Assembly (NCBI GenBank): GCA_034231615.1
Contig: CM067298.1
Location: forward strand, 7,811,640 to 7,875,639
Direction: 5' to 3'
Length of the DNA: 64,000 nucleotides
Source: Meghimatium bilineatum
Lineage: Eukaryota; Mollusca; Gastropoda; Stylommatophora; Philomycidae
The notes under the pieces were generated by a model. That model saw nothing but the letters and a program-made list of their open reading frames with translations, ran no database searches and was not told where the DNA came from. Both the position numbers and the translations under genes were made by a program. This document shows positions 1 through 12,027 of the stretch, piece after piece; position 1 is the stretch's first letter, and each line of letters begins with the position of its first letter.

Positions 1-252
1 ACTACACATAGATGACTGTTCTGACTACACACTACACATAGATGACTGTTCTGACTACACACTACACATAGATGACTGTTCTGACTACACACTACACATA
101 GATGACTGTTCTGACTACACACTACACATAGATGACTGTTCTGACTACACACTACACATAGATGACTGTTCTGACTACACACTACAGATAGATATAACTG
201 TTCTGACTACACACTACACATAGATGACTGTTCTGACTACACACTACAGATA
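1..252. repeat. 30-bp minisatellite, about 8 copies, open at the window edge
   Basis: Direct tandem copies of a 30-bp unit containing actacacatagatgactgtt. The first six are in perfect register with no mismatch. The seventh is 32 bp with an extra 'ata', and the array dies out in 'actacagatatg'. It probably continues to the left of the window. No coding potential. Confidence 0.97.
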
Positions 253-354
253 TGCTCAAGAAATTGCTGATACACTTCATTGTAGACATATACGTACCCG
301 GTACATACACTCTAGATTGCTTAAGACAATAAGTAGAGCGTATTGATAGCAGTC

Positions 355-600
355 CAAAGCATATATCTTATTTTCACAATGAGAATATCCATCGTGCATA
401 CAAGAAGAAACAGAAGAGCCGGGGGTAGACCAAAAGAAACACTCAGAAGAACAATACTTGGAGAAAGTAAAACAATAAATATACATACTATTCAAGAACT
501 GCACAGAATAGCTTTGAACAGACAGAATTGGAGAGATCTGACTTCTGTCCTAACTTCAGCGCAAAAGGAAAATGAAATGAAATACAAGAAGAAATATACA
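355..600 (+). pseudogene. LINE ORF2 C-terminal remnant
   Basis: The open frame here reads GGRPKETLRRTILGES, then IALNRQNWRDLTSVL. It matches the usual tail of non-LTR retrotransposon ORF2 proteins (a GRP.ETWRR block, then DR.RWR..V..L), which lies after the reverse transcriptase. Only about 80 residues remain, and nothing upstream in frame extends into the RT. It is a 5'-truncated dead fragment, not a host gene. The 3' side runs directly into a 32-bp minisatellite. Confidence 0.7.
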
Positions 601-615
601 CGGTCATCTTATTTT

Positions 616-748
616 GTGAATATGTTCCAGGCGTTCACATTCAGAATGTGAATATGTTCCAGGCGTTCACATTCAGAATGTGAATATGTTCCAGGCATTC
701 ACATTCGGAATGTGAATATGTTCCAGGCGTTCACATTCGGAATTTGAA
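616..748. repeat. 32-bp minisatellite with internal palindrome, about 4 copies
   Basis: Units start with gtgaatatgttccaggcg. Each unit boundary carries ttcacattc-N-gaatgtgaa, a 9-bp inverted repeat around one central base, so every unit can form a small hairpin. Copies differ at single positions (gcg/gca, cag/cgg). Confidence 0.93.
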
Positions 749-884
749 AGCATGAGAATACATAATCCATAAGCAACAGAAAGAACAAACTGATGAAAAA
801 GGACACGGAGTTGTTGCTCAAGCCACGCAGCCATCATAGATTTCATTGTAAAGGCCTCGCTTGGTAGCTCTACATTGTTTTTTT

Positions 885-1062
885 TTCTTCTTCTTCAGCG
901 TTCATTCTCAAACTCCCGCTGGATCTCACTTGTAGCAGGACAATGGTCCTACTAGATTTTCAGCAGGATGTTGTCCAGAGAATGGAAATGCGTTGTGTCA
1001 CCATTTTATTTGCGCCAATGGCCCAACACATCCATCTTCAGTGGGCTGTATTGTTTGATCAG
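885..1062 (-). mobile_element. SINE family 1 copy
   Basis: Interspersed element found about nine times in this window. Read on its own strand it has a core near CGGATGTGT, then tgacacaa, ctggactacatcctgct, gtaggaccattgtcctgcta, gggagtttgagaatgaacgc, and a GAAGAAGAA tail. Here the reverse-complemented tail (ttcttcttcttc) comes first, so the element lies on the minus strand. No protein coding capacity. Called a SINE from copy number, size (about 170 bp) and the simple 3' tail. Confidence 0.8.
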
Positions 1063-1084
1063 CATGATATTTGTATGACAGGCC

Positions 1085-1195
1085 AAACCTATCACAAGCC
1101 ATGCATAAAGGTAAATGGCGAAGTACTGAAAGTGATGAATAGGTTCCCATACCTAGGTAGTACCTTATAACAAAATGCCAATGTTAATGATGGTG
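1085..1195 (+). mobile_element. LINE family A, left part, split by a nested LINE
   Basis: The frame reads KVNGEVLKVMNRFPYLGSTL then, after a stop, QNANVNDGV. This is the RT-thumb segment typical of RTE-like LINEs (VNGE.L..V..F.YLGS). The rest of this element resumes at 2084 after an inserted second LINE, as the repeated 12-bp flank shows. Confidence 0.75.
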
Positions 1196-2083
1196 TGTAT
1201 ACATGGACCTTTTCTCCCTGTATACAGAATACATTATGCGAAATATAGAAGATATGCCCGGAATAAAAGTGGGAGGATACAATATAAATAACTTGAGATA
1301 TGCTGATGACACAGTACTGATTGCAGGAAGCGAACAAGAACTCCAAGCCCTATTAGATAAAGTAGTGAAGGAAAGTGAAAGCAAAGGCCTCAGTTTAAAC
1401 AAGAAGAAAACAGAAATAATGGTTGCATCAAAGAGACATACACCACCAAGATGCAACATAATAATTAATAACACAAAATTGGCACAAGTTGAAAAAGTGA
1501 AATATATTGGCACCCTGTTAACATCAGAAGGTAGATGCTCAAGTGAGATAAAGAGCCGAGCAGCACAAGCCAAATCAGCATTCCAAAAAATGAGAACCAT
1601 TTTTTGCAATCAATGCAGACCCGAATTCGGGTGCTGAGATGTTATATCGAACCGATTCTTTTTTATGGATGTGAAGAATGGACTATAAACAAGAAAATTC
1701 AAAGTGAATTGGAGGCTACAGAAATGTGGTTTCTGGGAAGAATAATGAAAATACCATGGACAGCCAAGAAAACTAATGCAGAGGTTCTCATTGATGCTGG
1801 CGTAAAAAGATCAATTATATCAAACATTAGAGGCAGACAGTCAAGGTTTCTAAGGCATGTGCTGAGAAGAACACAGCTTGAACACTTAATAACCACTGGA
1901 AAGATCAAAGGGAGAAGAGATAGAGGTCGACAAAGAGAAAGGTTATTAGATGGGCTTGTATCGTGGCACAGTAAAAGGTCACCAACCGAGCTTATTGACA
2001 ACACAAGAGACAGAGAGTCATGGAGAAACATTATCGCCTACGCCAGTCGGCATGGCACTTGATTGATTTACTGTATACATGGA
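1196..2083 (+). mobile_element. LINE family B, 5'-truncated insertion with 12-bp target-site duplication
   Basis: Encodes a reverse transcriptase C-half. LFSLYTEYIMRN is followed by the catalytic NLRYADDTVLIAGSEQ (YADD, about 1300-1315), the thumb (KKTEIMVASKR, KVKYIGTLLTSEGR) and a C-terminal region (RCYIEPILFYGCEEWT, WFLGRIMKIPW, RQSRFLRHVLRR). The frame breaks once near 1600 at a run of six Ts: frame 0 before it, frame 2 after. The first half ends in a stop at 1635, the second at 2060. The element ends in ttgattgattta, a short simple tail as in RTE-clade LINEs, not poly(A). Both ends carry tgtatacatgga (1196-1207 and 2072-2083). Dead copy: truncated and frameshifted. Confidence 0.85.
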
Positions 2084-2405
2084 TCACCAAAGCACTTTCG
2101 GCAGATTGTACGCAAATGTGTGGCATAGAAATGTCACTAAACTACAGATTAAGCTGAAAGTTTACAGAGCAGTGGTACTTTAGGGGATGCTATACGTTGG
2201 TGAAACATGGCCTGTGTATAGATGTCATGTGAGGAAACTCAATAACTTTCATACAACTTGCCTCAGAAAAGTTATGAACGTCATATGGTAAGACAAGATT
2301 CCACATACCACTGTCCTTGATATATCTGGTATCCCTAGCATTGACACTATTCTGATGCAGACACAGGTTCGCTGCACAGGCCACCAGGTATGTATGTCAG
2401 AATCA
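2084..2405 (+). mobile_element. LINE family A, right part
   Basis: Continues the element broken at 1195: FGRLYANVWHRNVTKLQIK, then KLKVYRAVVL, HVRKLNNFHTTCLRKVMN, then DKIPHTTVLDISGIPSI and QVRCTGH. This is the conserved post-RT region of RTE-like LINEs. It contains in-frame stops (for example after RAVVL) and a frame change near 2100. It leads without a gap into the 53-bp array. Confidence 0.75.
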
Positions 2406-2414
2406 TCGCTTGCC

Positions 2415-4262
2415 AAAGACAACAGCGCAACCCTGCAAGAAATGATATATGGAACCAAATAATTGCTTCAGACAACAGCGCAACCCTGCAAGAAAAGATA
2501 TATGGAACCAAATAATTGCTTCAGACAACAGCGCAACCCTGCAAGAAAAGATATGTGGAACCAAATAATTGCTTCAGACAACAGCGCAACCCTGCAAGAA
2601 AAGATATATGGAACCAAATAATTGCTTCAGACAACAGCGCAACCCTGCAAGAAAAGATATGTGGAACCAAATAATTGCTTCAGACAACAGCGCAACCCTG
2701 CAAGAAAAGATATGTGGAACCAAATAATTGCTTCAGACAACAGCGCAACCCTGCAAGAAAAGATATATGGAACCAAATAATTGCTTCAGACAACAGCGCA
2801 ACCCTGCAAGAAAAGATATGTGGAACCAAATAATTGCTTCAGACAACAGCGCAACCCTGCAAGAAAAGATATATGGAACCAAATAATTGCTTCAGACAAC
2901 AGCGCAACCCTGCAAGAAAAGATATATGGAACCAAATAATTGCTTCAGACAACAGCGCAACCCTGCAAGAAAAGATATATGGAACCAAATAATTGCTTCA
3001 GACAACAGCGCAACCCTGCAAGAAAAGATATATGGAACCAAATAATTGCTTCAGACAACAGCGCAACCCTGCAAGAAAAGATATATGGAACCAAATAATT
3101 GCTTCAGACAACAGCGCAACCCTGCAAGAAAAGATATATGGAACCAAATAATTGCTTCAGACAACAGCGCAACCCTGCAAGAAAAGATATATGGAACCAA
3201 ATAATTGCTTCAGACAACAGCGCAACCCTGCAAGAAAAGATATATGGAACCAAATAATTGCTTCAGACAACAGCGCAACCCTGCAAGAAAAGATAGATGG
3301 AACCAAATAATTGCTTCAGACAACAGCGCAACCCTGCACGAAAAGATATATGGAACCAAATAATTGCTTCAGACAACAGCGCAACCCTGCAAGAAAAGAT
3401 ATATGGAACCAAATAATTGCTTCAGACAACAGCGCAACCCTGCAAGAAAAGATATATGGAACCAAATAATTGCTTCAGACAACAGCGCAACCCTGCACGA
3501 AAAGATATATGGAACCAAATAATTGCTTCAGACAACAGCGCAACCCTGCAAGAAAAGATATATGGAACCAAATAATTGCTTCAGACAACAGCGCAACCCT
3601 GCAAGAAAAGATATATGGAACCAAATAATTGCTTCAGACAACAGCGCAACCCTGCAAGAAAAGATATATGGAACCAAATAATTGCTTCAGACAACAGCGC
3701 AACCCTGCAAGAAAAGATATATTGAACCAAATAATTGCTTCAGACAACAGCGCAACCCTGCAAGAAAAGATATATGGAACCAAATAATTGCTTCAGACAA
3801 CAGCGCAACCCTGCAAGAAAAGATATATGGAACCAAATAATTGCTTCAGACAACAGCGCAACCCTGCAAGAAAAGATATATGGAACCAAATAATTGCTTC
3901 AGACAACAGCGCAACCCTGCAAGAAAAGATATATGGAACCAAATAATTGCTTCAGACAACAGCGCAACCATGCAAGAAAAGATATATGGAACCAAATAAT
4001 TGCTTCAGACAACAGCGCAACCCTGCAAGAAAAGATATATGGAACCAAATAATTGCTTCAGACAACAGCGCAACCCTGCAAGAAAAGATATATGGAACCA
4101 AATAATTGCTTCAGACAACAGCGCAACCCTGCATGAAAAGATATATGGAACCAAATAATTGCTTCAGACAACAGCGCAACCCTGCAAGAAAAGATATATG
4201 GAACCAATTAATTGCTTCAGACAACAGCACAACCCTGCAAGAAAAGATATATGGAACCAATT
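2415..4262. repeat. 53-bp minisatellite, about 35 copies
   Basis: Period checked by coordinates: ttgcttcag recurs at 2463, 2516 and 2569. Units contain gacaacagcgcaaccctgca and gatatatggaaccaaataa. Copies differ mainly at one site (gatatgtgg versus gatatatgg, the former only among the early copies) and at single private changes such as gcacg near 3338 and 3497. 53 is not a multiple of 3, so no long frame stays open. The left edge merges with the LINE A fragment; the right edge ends at 'ggaaccaatttaatg'. Confidence 0.97.
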
Positions 4263-4960
4263 TAATGTACTCTGAATGTTGTGGACTATTTCTTGCCTGT
4301 CCAGTCCAGTCCTATAAATTAGATTGTCGTCTACAACAATTAATGTTCAACCTAATCCGGAGGGTTGAATTGTGGCCACCATTGCTATGTTTACGAAATA
4401 TATTAAACAACACGGGAGGTAACTATAGACAATAGACACCAACTACAAAAAGAATATTGTTGACCACAAAGGCTTGAAAATTAAGAGTGATATGTCGTGG
4501 ATACCACACAATACAATAAGTAAGGTACGAGCTTCGGACACACCAGGTTTAGGTATGTCCTTCTGTGTTGAATATTTTTGGTCATCTTAGATTGTCAAAG
4601 TTCATTGTTTTATTCACGTTAGAGAGCAGCTGCTTCTTTTTCTTTTGCCTCTACCACAATCTCTATTCTTTGTATGTTGGGTAGTCCTAAAGTATCTGTT
4701 TGGGATTTTAATTCTGTATCCACATGGACATTCATTTGTGTATGAGATCCTCACTCTGTAAATTAGATATGTTGGCTATCATCTTTACACACCGGATATG
4801 TCCATAAGTCCTCAGATCTTTATTTCTGTAATCTCTCATGGCAAAGCAAATGATGGTTCTCGTTCTGTTTGTTGGGTGCTTTTTTAACTTTTCATGAGGC
4901 ATTCTCTCCATTTTATGTCTCTTTCTAACCATTGTTGGAGCATAGGGATGTACAGATGTC
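4263..4960. other. No gene; possible decayed LINE tail on the minus strand
   Basis: About 700 bases between two arrays. Around 4700-4960 the minus strand contains TNECPCG-like and TYGHIRCVKMIANI segments that weakly recall the cysteine-bearing C-terminus of RNase-H LINEs. The match is too poor for a firm call. I see nothing else. Confidence 0.35.
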
Positions 4961-4961
4961 C

Positions 4962-6256
4962 GCAACAATTAATATTACCAACCATACATCTGCAACAATT
5001 AATATTACCAACCATACATCTGCAACAATTAATATTACCAACCATACATCTGCAACAATATTACCAACCATACATCTGCAACAATTAATATTACCAACCA
5101 TACATCTGCAACAATTAATATTACCAACCATACATCTGCAACAATTAATATTACCAACCATACATTTGCAACAATATTACCAACCATACATCTGCAACAA
5201 TTAATATTACTAACTATACAGCTGCAATAATTATTACCAACCATACATCTGCAACAATTATTACCAACCATACATCTGCAACAATATTACCAACCATACA
5301 GCTGCAACAATATTACCAACCATACAGCTGCAACAATATTACCAACCATACATCTGCAACAATTAATATTACCAACCATACATCTGCAACAATATTACCA
5401 ACCATACATCTGCAACAATTAATATTACCAACCATACATCTGCAACAATTAATATTACCAACCATACATCTGCAACAATTAATATTACCAACCATACATT
5501 TGCAACAATATTACCAACCATACATCTGCAACAATTAATATTACCAACTATACAGCTGCAATAATTATTACCAACCATACATCTGCAACAATTATTACCA
5601 ACCATACATCTGCAACAATTATTACCAACCATACATCTGCAACAATTAATATTACCAACCATACAGCTGCAACAATTAATATTACCAACCATACATCTGC
5701 AACAATTATTACCAACCATACATCTGCAACAATTAATATTACCATCTATACAGCTGCAACAATATTATCAACCATACATCTGCAACAATTAATATTACCA
5801 ACCATACATCTGCAACAATATTACCAACCATACATATGCAACAATTAATATTACCAACCATACATCTGCAACAATTATTACCAACCATACATCTGCAACA
5901 ATTAATATTACCAACCATACAGCTGCAACAATTAATATTACCAACTATACAGCTGCAACAATTATTACCAACCATACATCTGCAACAATTATTACCAACC
6001 ATACAGCTGCAACAATTAATATTACCAACTATACATCTGCAACAATATTACCAACCATACATATGCAACAATTAATATTACCAACTATACAGCTGCAACA
6101 ATTATTACCAACCATACATCTGCAACAATTATTACCAACCATACATCTGCAACAATTAATATTACCAACCATACAGCTGTAACAATTATTACCAACCATA
6201 CATCTGCAACAATTAATATTACCAACCATACATCTGCAACAATTAATATTACCAAC
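4962..6256. repeat. Mixed 30/27/26-bp minisatellite, about 45 copies
   Basis: Units all read acatctgcaacaa + spacer + taccaaccat. The spacer comes in three lengths, giving 30-bp (attaatat), 27-bp (attat) and 26-bp (tat) units. Secondary variants change acatctg to acagctg or acatatg. Several blocks of units recur in the same order (for example 5085-5235 and 5450-5580), so groups of units were copied together. Frames open because of unit size are not genes. Confidence 0.96.
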
Positions 6257-7850
6257 TGCACACAGCATGAATTAACACACACACAAAACAAACAAGATTA
6301 TTTTCCTGTGCCAACATGATTTATTTTCAAAACTAAATTGTATTTCTTCTATAGATAGAAGAATCAACTACATTCAACTTTCTGATTTCAATCTTAATTA
6401 CAAAGTACTTGTAGACATTTGATATCAGTGAAAACAAGTTTTTGATAAATGATATAGAATAAGTATGTAAAGTTTTATCAAACATGATAGGAAATATAAA
6501 CTAGTCATTTGTCACAGTCCCCCACCAGAACAATCAGCGCTCAACCCCAAACAGCATCAAATCATGGTTGACCGCCCATGTGGCAATCAGAGATATGGAT
6601 TTATAGTTCAGGGAGAAAAGTATTGGGCCCCTGTCTTCTCTCCAGGCTTGTTATAGAAGATGACTAAGGAAGGTTAGGAGGAATAGGCAGAGCTTTCACC
6701 TTAAGACAATCATCGTCACATCTTGTCTCAATTTCTGACTTTTATTTTCTAACAAATAAACCACCCCATGGATGAGGATAAGATTCTGGCCAGAGGACAT
6801 TGCAACTTCACCCTTTTCCCCATGAAGCAGCTGATCATTGGTTGTTTCACATATATATGTGTGTCGCCAGCCAATGAAAAGCATCGAAAGTCAGACCAGC
6901 CAAGATTAAGTGATACTGTTTGGTATAAGCATGCGGGATGATTCTGAAGGACTTGGTTCAGTTGTTGCAGAAATTTATGATATCAGTGAGGTAGAGCTGA
7001 CCAAGGTATATTGCACCAACATGGAGTTCCTCCTCAAAGATATGTGGGTGTGTGGCAGAAGTCATCAGAAGGTTCCACACACAAAATTTAACACTCCACA
7101 AACAAAAATCCAAAACTGCTGACCTAAAAAAGGAACATTAAAAAAAAGTACTACACCAAAAGTGATTTATGCATGTGATTTTGCACCTACCAAAACTGCC
7201 ATTTGATCTGTGCCTACAGAACACATTTTCTAATATAAAACAGAGAATTTTGATGTTATTTAATGTAACCTGTAACAGGATGCACCACTTAAAGTTTGAC
7301 TGAGTTAGGGAAGACAAAAACTTTTCCAATAATGATATAAAAGGTCATGGTAATATACCGGTAAGTTATGAAAATGCATCATAGCACAAGTTTCCTTAAT
7401 ATTCTTTGACTGTCTAGTCAGTGGTTTGTGTCAAGCCATTAGCACAAATACAACAGTGACACAATAGCAGAAATTCCGTTATCTCGGTTCATTATCAAAT
7501 CAATGACTATTCAGGGTGGTAGGGGTGACACTCTGGAAAGATCACCACAAAAAAACCTGTCATTCTTTATGGTTCTTTGTTTAAGTAAATTTAAGTAGGA
7601 AGCATGAGGATAAATGAACACATTCTTGAAGTCTTTGTTTAAGTGTGGTGAATCTTAATCCTGTTTAGTCTTTACTATTATCAATCCATACTTTCTTGTG
7701 TTCCCCTTCTTCTTTCACCCTCAACTATTCACTGCAGAATAGTTTTGGAATCATTCCATGAGATCTTCTTGTTGACTTGCTAAAGTATTTATTTTGTTTC
7801 TGACGTAAATGTTTTGATAATGTTCTGCATAATGGATGTGCAATATTTGT
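6257..7850. other. No recognisable gene
   Basis: About 1.6 kb of AT-rich sequence. Short stretches (6500-6700) resemble the 5' half of SINE family 2 (gactaaggaaggttagg), but too weakly to annotate. No frame in it looks coding. Confidence 0.5.
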
Positions 7851-7996
7851 CTGTAACATTTGTTTTCAACACTCTGTATTTTTCTCTCTAATCCTGATGT
7901 AACATTTGTTTTCAACACTCTGTATTCTTCACTCTAATCCCGATGTAACATTTGTTTTCAACACACTGTATTCTTCTCTCTAATCCCGATGTAACT
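7848..7996. repeat. 46-bp tandem repeat, about 3 copies
   Basis: gtaacatttgttttcaacac recurs at 7853, 7899 and 7945, a period of 46. The third copy changes actctg to acactg. Confidence 0.9.
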
Positions 7997-8004
7997 GTTG
8001 AAAT

Positions 8005-8110
8005 CTCACATCCATGTAGCTCTCTGGATTACAACCTGCTAGAAATCTAGTGGGATCATTGTTCTGCTACAAGGGAGATCGGTGGGAGTATGAGAATAAA
8101 CACACACACA
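8005..8110 (+). mobile_element. SINE family 1, partial copy
   Basis: Contains tctggattacaacctgct, gaaatctagtgggatcattg, ctacaagggagatc and gggagtatgagaataaac, the 3' half of family 1 on the plus strand. The usual GAAGAA tail is replaced by an (AC)n run. Confidence 0.75.
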
Positions 8111-8394
8111 CATAAAAAAAACAATGTGTATGTCTGTATCCTGCAAAGATAACAATGGGAGCAAAGAATAGTACTACTATCACCAGCCACACATATGAGA
8201 AGTGACTAAGTGAAGTTTGGCATTGAATTTGGGCTGTCCAACCTGTAGATAGTTAGTGACCCAACAATGCAGTGCTTAAATTCGCTTGCGAAAGATGAAC
8301 ATCATCAGATGGTCAAAATAACCCAACAATGCCATGCTGAAGATAAACAACTTGTACGGTAAAAAGAAGCTGTCAACAATAACATGATTTGTTC

Positions 8395-9570
8395 TTCTTT
8401 CGTTCACTTGAAACATGTCTATATCTATAATTCTGTCTTCTGAATAAAACTCACTGTTTTAGTAGTTCACACAGTGGCACACAGAGCTTTAATTTCAGTG
8501 TTGTTTCCTCTGGCCAATATGTCTGTCTCAGTGTTTCATACTCAGAACACTCTTGATGTATATTTTTGGCACTCTATGCTGTCTGTCCACATGATAGTGT
8601 TGCCAATCTTGAATGTTATGTACATGTGACTGCGGAGTCGGTTGTGTCCTGTTCTGGTATACACTGACAGCTATCTTGTTTGTATTAGTTCCTTTGTGTC
8701 TCTGCGTTCGTCAAGTGTTTGCATTCTCCCCATTTCCTGCATCTCTACTATGGGTGTTGATGTCAATGTTCCAAGCATTATCCTAAACATCTGGTTTTAC
8801 ACTTTATCTAGATCTTGTAATGTGGTGTTTGTTTTAAGAAAACCACGCAGCTGAACCCTATTCCAGGTGTGGTCTTATGCCTTGCTGGTACACGTTTCAC
8901 AGAGTATATTCCCACTGGCTCCCACTTAGTTTTCTCAGTATAGCTAACTTCCTCCAGACTTTTTTTTGTTGCTTTGTTTATGTTTGCCCATAAGGTTAAG
9001 GCATCAATAGCTCTTTATATTTGTTTAGTGGTGACTGTTGCATGTTCTGTGCACCAGATCATCAGGTCCTCTGTATTGTACCTGGCTCTTTTATTATGCA
9101 GGTATGTTTTTACCCATTTGTGCATTCTTGAGCTAACCATGCAATTTCGTAATTTCTTTAAGAGTCCTTCTTTCAAATCTTGTCAAATGCTTTCCTGAGG
9201 TTTATCCATGCTGCTAGTACCAGTTTCTTATCTTGGAAGGCGTCTTCAATCTCTTGGGAGAGGTAGGTCTGATCTTCTGTAGAGTAACAGTATGAAGCCT
9301 GCTTGCAGCTATACCAGAAAGTTTTCATTTTCAAGGTACCACAGCATCCTAAGATTGATAATGCGTCCCATTGTTTTGCATAGACAGCTTGTGAGGCTGA
9401 TGGGCCTGTATTTTAAGACTGTTTTGCTAAATTGTTTTCCTGATTTGAGGAGTAATATAATTATTCCATCTATGCCGGTGGAACATAACCTGTGGTCCAG
9501 CTTGTGTTGAAGATCTGCAGTAGCTTTGCTGTTGCTGCAGTTCCCAGGTCTTTAATCATTTAATTGGACA
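8395..9570 (-). mobile_element. Jockey/I-type LINE fragment with RT and C-terminal domain
   Basis: Reading the minus strand from 9570: reverse transcriptase KYRPISLTSCLCKTMGRIIN (a hallmark block), then MLWYLENENFLV and QAGF. After a gap follows a connection segment with DERRDTK-like residues. Then comes the C-terminal domain resembling HNRLRSH.Y..F.IG with EFY at the end (8395-8640). Several stops and frame changes make it dead. A second copy of the C-terminal part is at 28600-29275, so this family has been active here more than once. Confidence 0.75.
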
Positions 9571-10012
9571 CTCAATCAGTTCTTGTGGATATTTTCAATT
9601 TGGATATCACAAGGACATGATGTGGTCCACTCTCTAGGTTACATAGAAATCTGAAAAATAAATTTCTGTAAACTGAGGAATCTGTAAATTGAGGAATATG
9701 TCACTACTATGTGTTTTTGGCAGTAACAAGGTTTCAGCATGATAGGAGTTAGAAGAATAAACAAATAATCATATGGAGCATAGCTGTAATGATAAATATT
9801 CAGAAACAATGTGTGATAAATATGTTTACTGCCCTATGAAATCAAGGCATACAGTGATTTTATGATATGAGTCATAGACTGAACATCATGATTTAGTGCA
9901 AGGATTAACCCATAGTCTGATTGAATGAATGAACCAAACTAGTCAATGATCACTGACTTGTGTATTCATGCAACGAATGGTATTAACTGACCTAAAAATT
10001 GATACAATAAAG
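9571..10012. other. No recognisable gene
   Basis: AT-rich sequence between a LINE fragment and a minisatellite. I see no coding frame or repeat match. Confidence 0.5.
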
Positions 10013-10975
10013 TTACTTTATTGATAAACTCACAGATTAATACAATTATTCACTCATTGATGAACTCACAGATTAATACAACTATTCACCCATTGATGAA
10101 TTCACAGATTAATACAATTATTCACCCATTCACCAACTCACAGATTAATACAACCATTCACCCATTCATCAACTCACAGATTAATACAACTATTCACCCA
10201 TTCATCAACTCACAGATTAATACAACCATTCACCCATTCATCAACTCACAGATTAATACAACCATTCACCCACTCATCAACTCACAGACTAATACAACTA
10301 TTCACCCACTGATCAACTCCCAGACTAATACAACTATTCACCCATTCATCAACTCACAGATTAATACAACTATTCACCCATTCATCAACTCACAGATTAA
10401 TACAACTATTCACCCATTCATCAACTCCCAGATTAATACAACTATTCACCCATTCATCAACTCACAGATTAATACAACTATTCACCCATTCATCAACTCA
10501 CAGATTAATACAACTATTCACCCATTCATCAACTCACAGATTAATACAACTATTCACCCATTCATCAACTCACAGACTAATACAACTATTCACCCATTCA
10601 TCAACTCACAGATTAATACAACTATTCACCCATTCATCAACTCACAGATTAATACAACTATTCACCCATTCATCAACTCACAGACTAATACAACTATTCA
10701 CCCATTCATCAACTCCCAGATTAATACAACTATTCACCCATTCATCAACTCACAGATTAATACAACTATTCACCCATTCATCAACTCACAGATAAATGCA
10801 ATTATTCACCCATTCATCAACTCACAGATTAAAACAACTATTCACCCATTCATCAACTCACAGATTAATACAACTATTCACCCATTCATCAACTCACAGA
10901 TTAATACAACTATTCACCCATTCATCAACTCACAGATAAATGCAATTATTCATGTATTGTTAAACTCAGATTGAT
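10013..10975 (+). repeat. 36-bp minisatellite, about 26 copies, one open frame of over 300 codons
   Basis: The unit contains attaatacaactattcaccc and cattcatcaactcacag. Because 36 is a multiple of 3, one frame stays open throughout and would encode repeats of INSQINTTIHPF. Many unit differences are silent in this frame (act/acc, tca/tcc), but others are not (att/act in INSQ, ttc/ctc). The frame lacks an ATG at its beginning; the first ATGs are inside the early repeats. There is no sign of flanking exons, signal peptide or known domain. I treat it as a satellite, with coding use not excluded. Confidence 0.93.
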
Positions 10976-12020
10976 GGTTAACAAACTGACTGGCTTGTGC
11001 ACTAAACCATACAAAAACATTGAAATATTACATCTATTTAGATCATAGATGGTAAAAACATGGTCAACTGGCCAAATTCTGGCTGGCGGTCAAATTTAAA
11101 TTACTAGAAGCAATTGGCTTCTGAGCTGACAATATATCACATTACAAACTATCGCATCCACGCAGTAAACCACCGCAATATTAAATAGTGATAATGAGGA
11201 AATGGTTACATAAAACGTATGATGTCACATGTGCAATATGTGCTGAGCTGAACAAAAAAGGGACGAGAAAAAAGTGTCTTTCTTCACCCTTTAAGGATTA
11301 ACATGAAAGGTGACAAGACAACAGAAGCATTTATTTTGATCTTGAAGCAATACTTTTAATCGCAAGGACTACCCGGTGTTGCCCTATCCTGACTAGCCTG
11401 AATTTGGCTAATTTTTACCCAAAACGGTTTGCCCACGTTTGATTTATATGAATCCATCACTGTCTATGCTGAATCAACACAGAACAAGTTACAAGCATAT
11501 GAACACATTTGATGTTGTCCGATCTACGGAAACACCACAATAAAATCAAAAAAGTACAGCGACACAATTCAGTATCTTTCTCTCCCTATCAATATACAGA
11601 TAGCAAACAATTGTAATTTGTTATCACAAAAACAGAAAAATCAATATCAAATGAATACACTACACGTATTCATTGCAATATCATAAACTAAGGAAGCATA
11701 TAGTAGAGAAATGAATCATATCTATACTAATAAATATATAAATACAAACATGCAGGCAGAAAATAATAGTTTGTAAACATGAAAATATAAATAGTACTTG
11801 GCCTCACCTTACTCCTCTCTATTAATACAATACATTTGGAGAATTTTTTTGTGTTTCATTCAAATTGTTAGCATGCCAGTTATGACCATATACAAGCCAA
11901 ACAAGAAAGCATAATTTTGTAGGTGTGCAAAGAGGCATATGATACTGATGGCTTATAAAACTAGTTAATCATAGATGTGAACCTGACAATTGTTTTCTAT
12001 GCTTATCATTAAGAATGTCC
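10976..12020. other. No recognisable gene
   Basis: About 1 kb of AT-rich sequence with no convincing coding frame. The stretch 11360-11480 is somewhat less AT-rich but matches nothing I recognise. Confidence 0.5.
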
Positions 12021-12027
12021 TTATATA

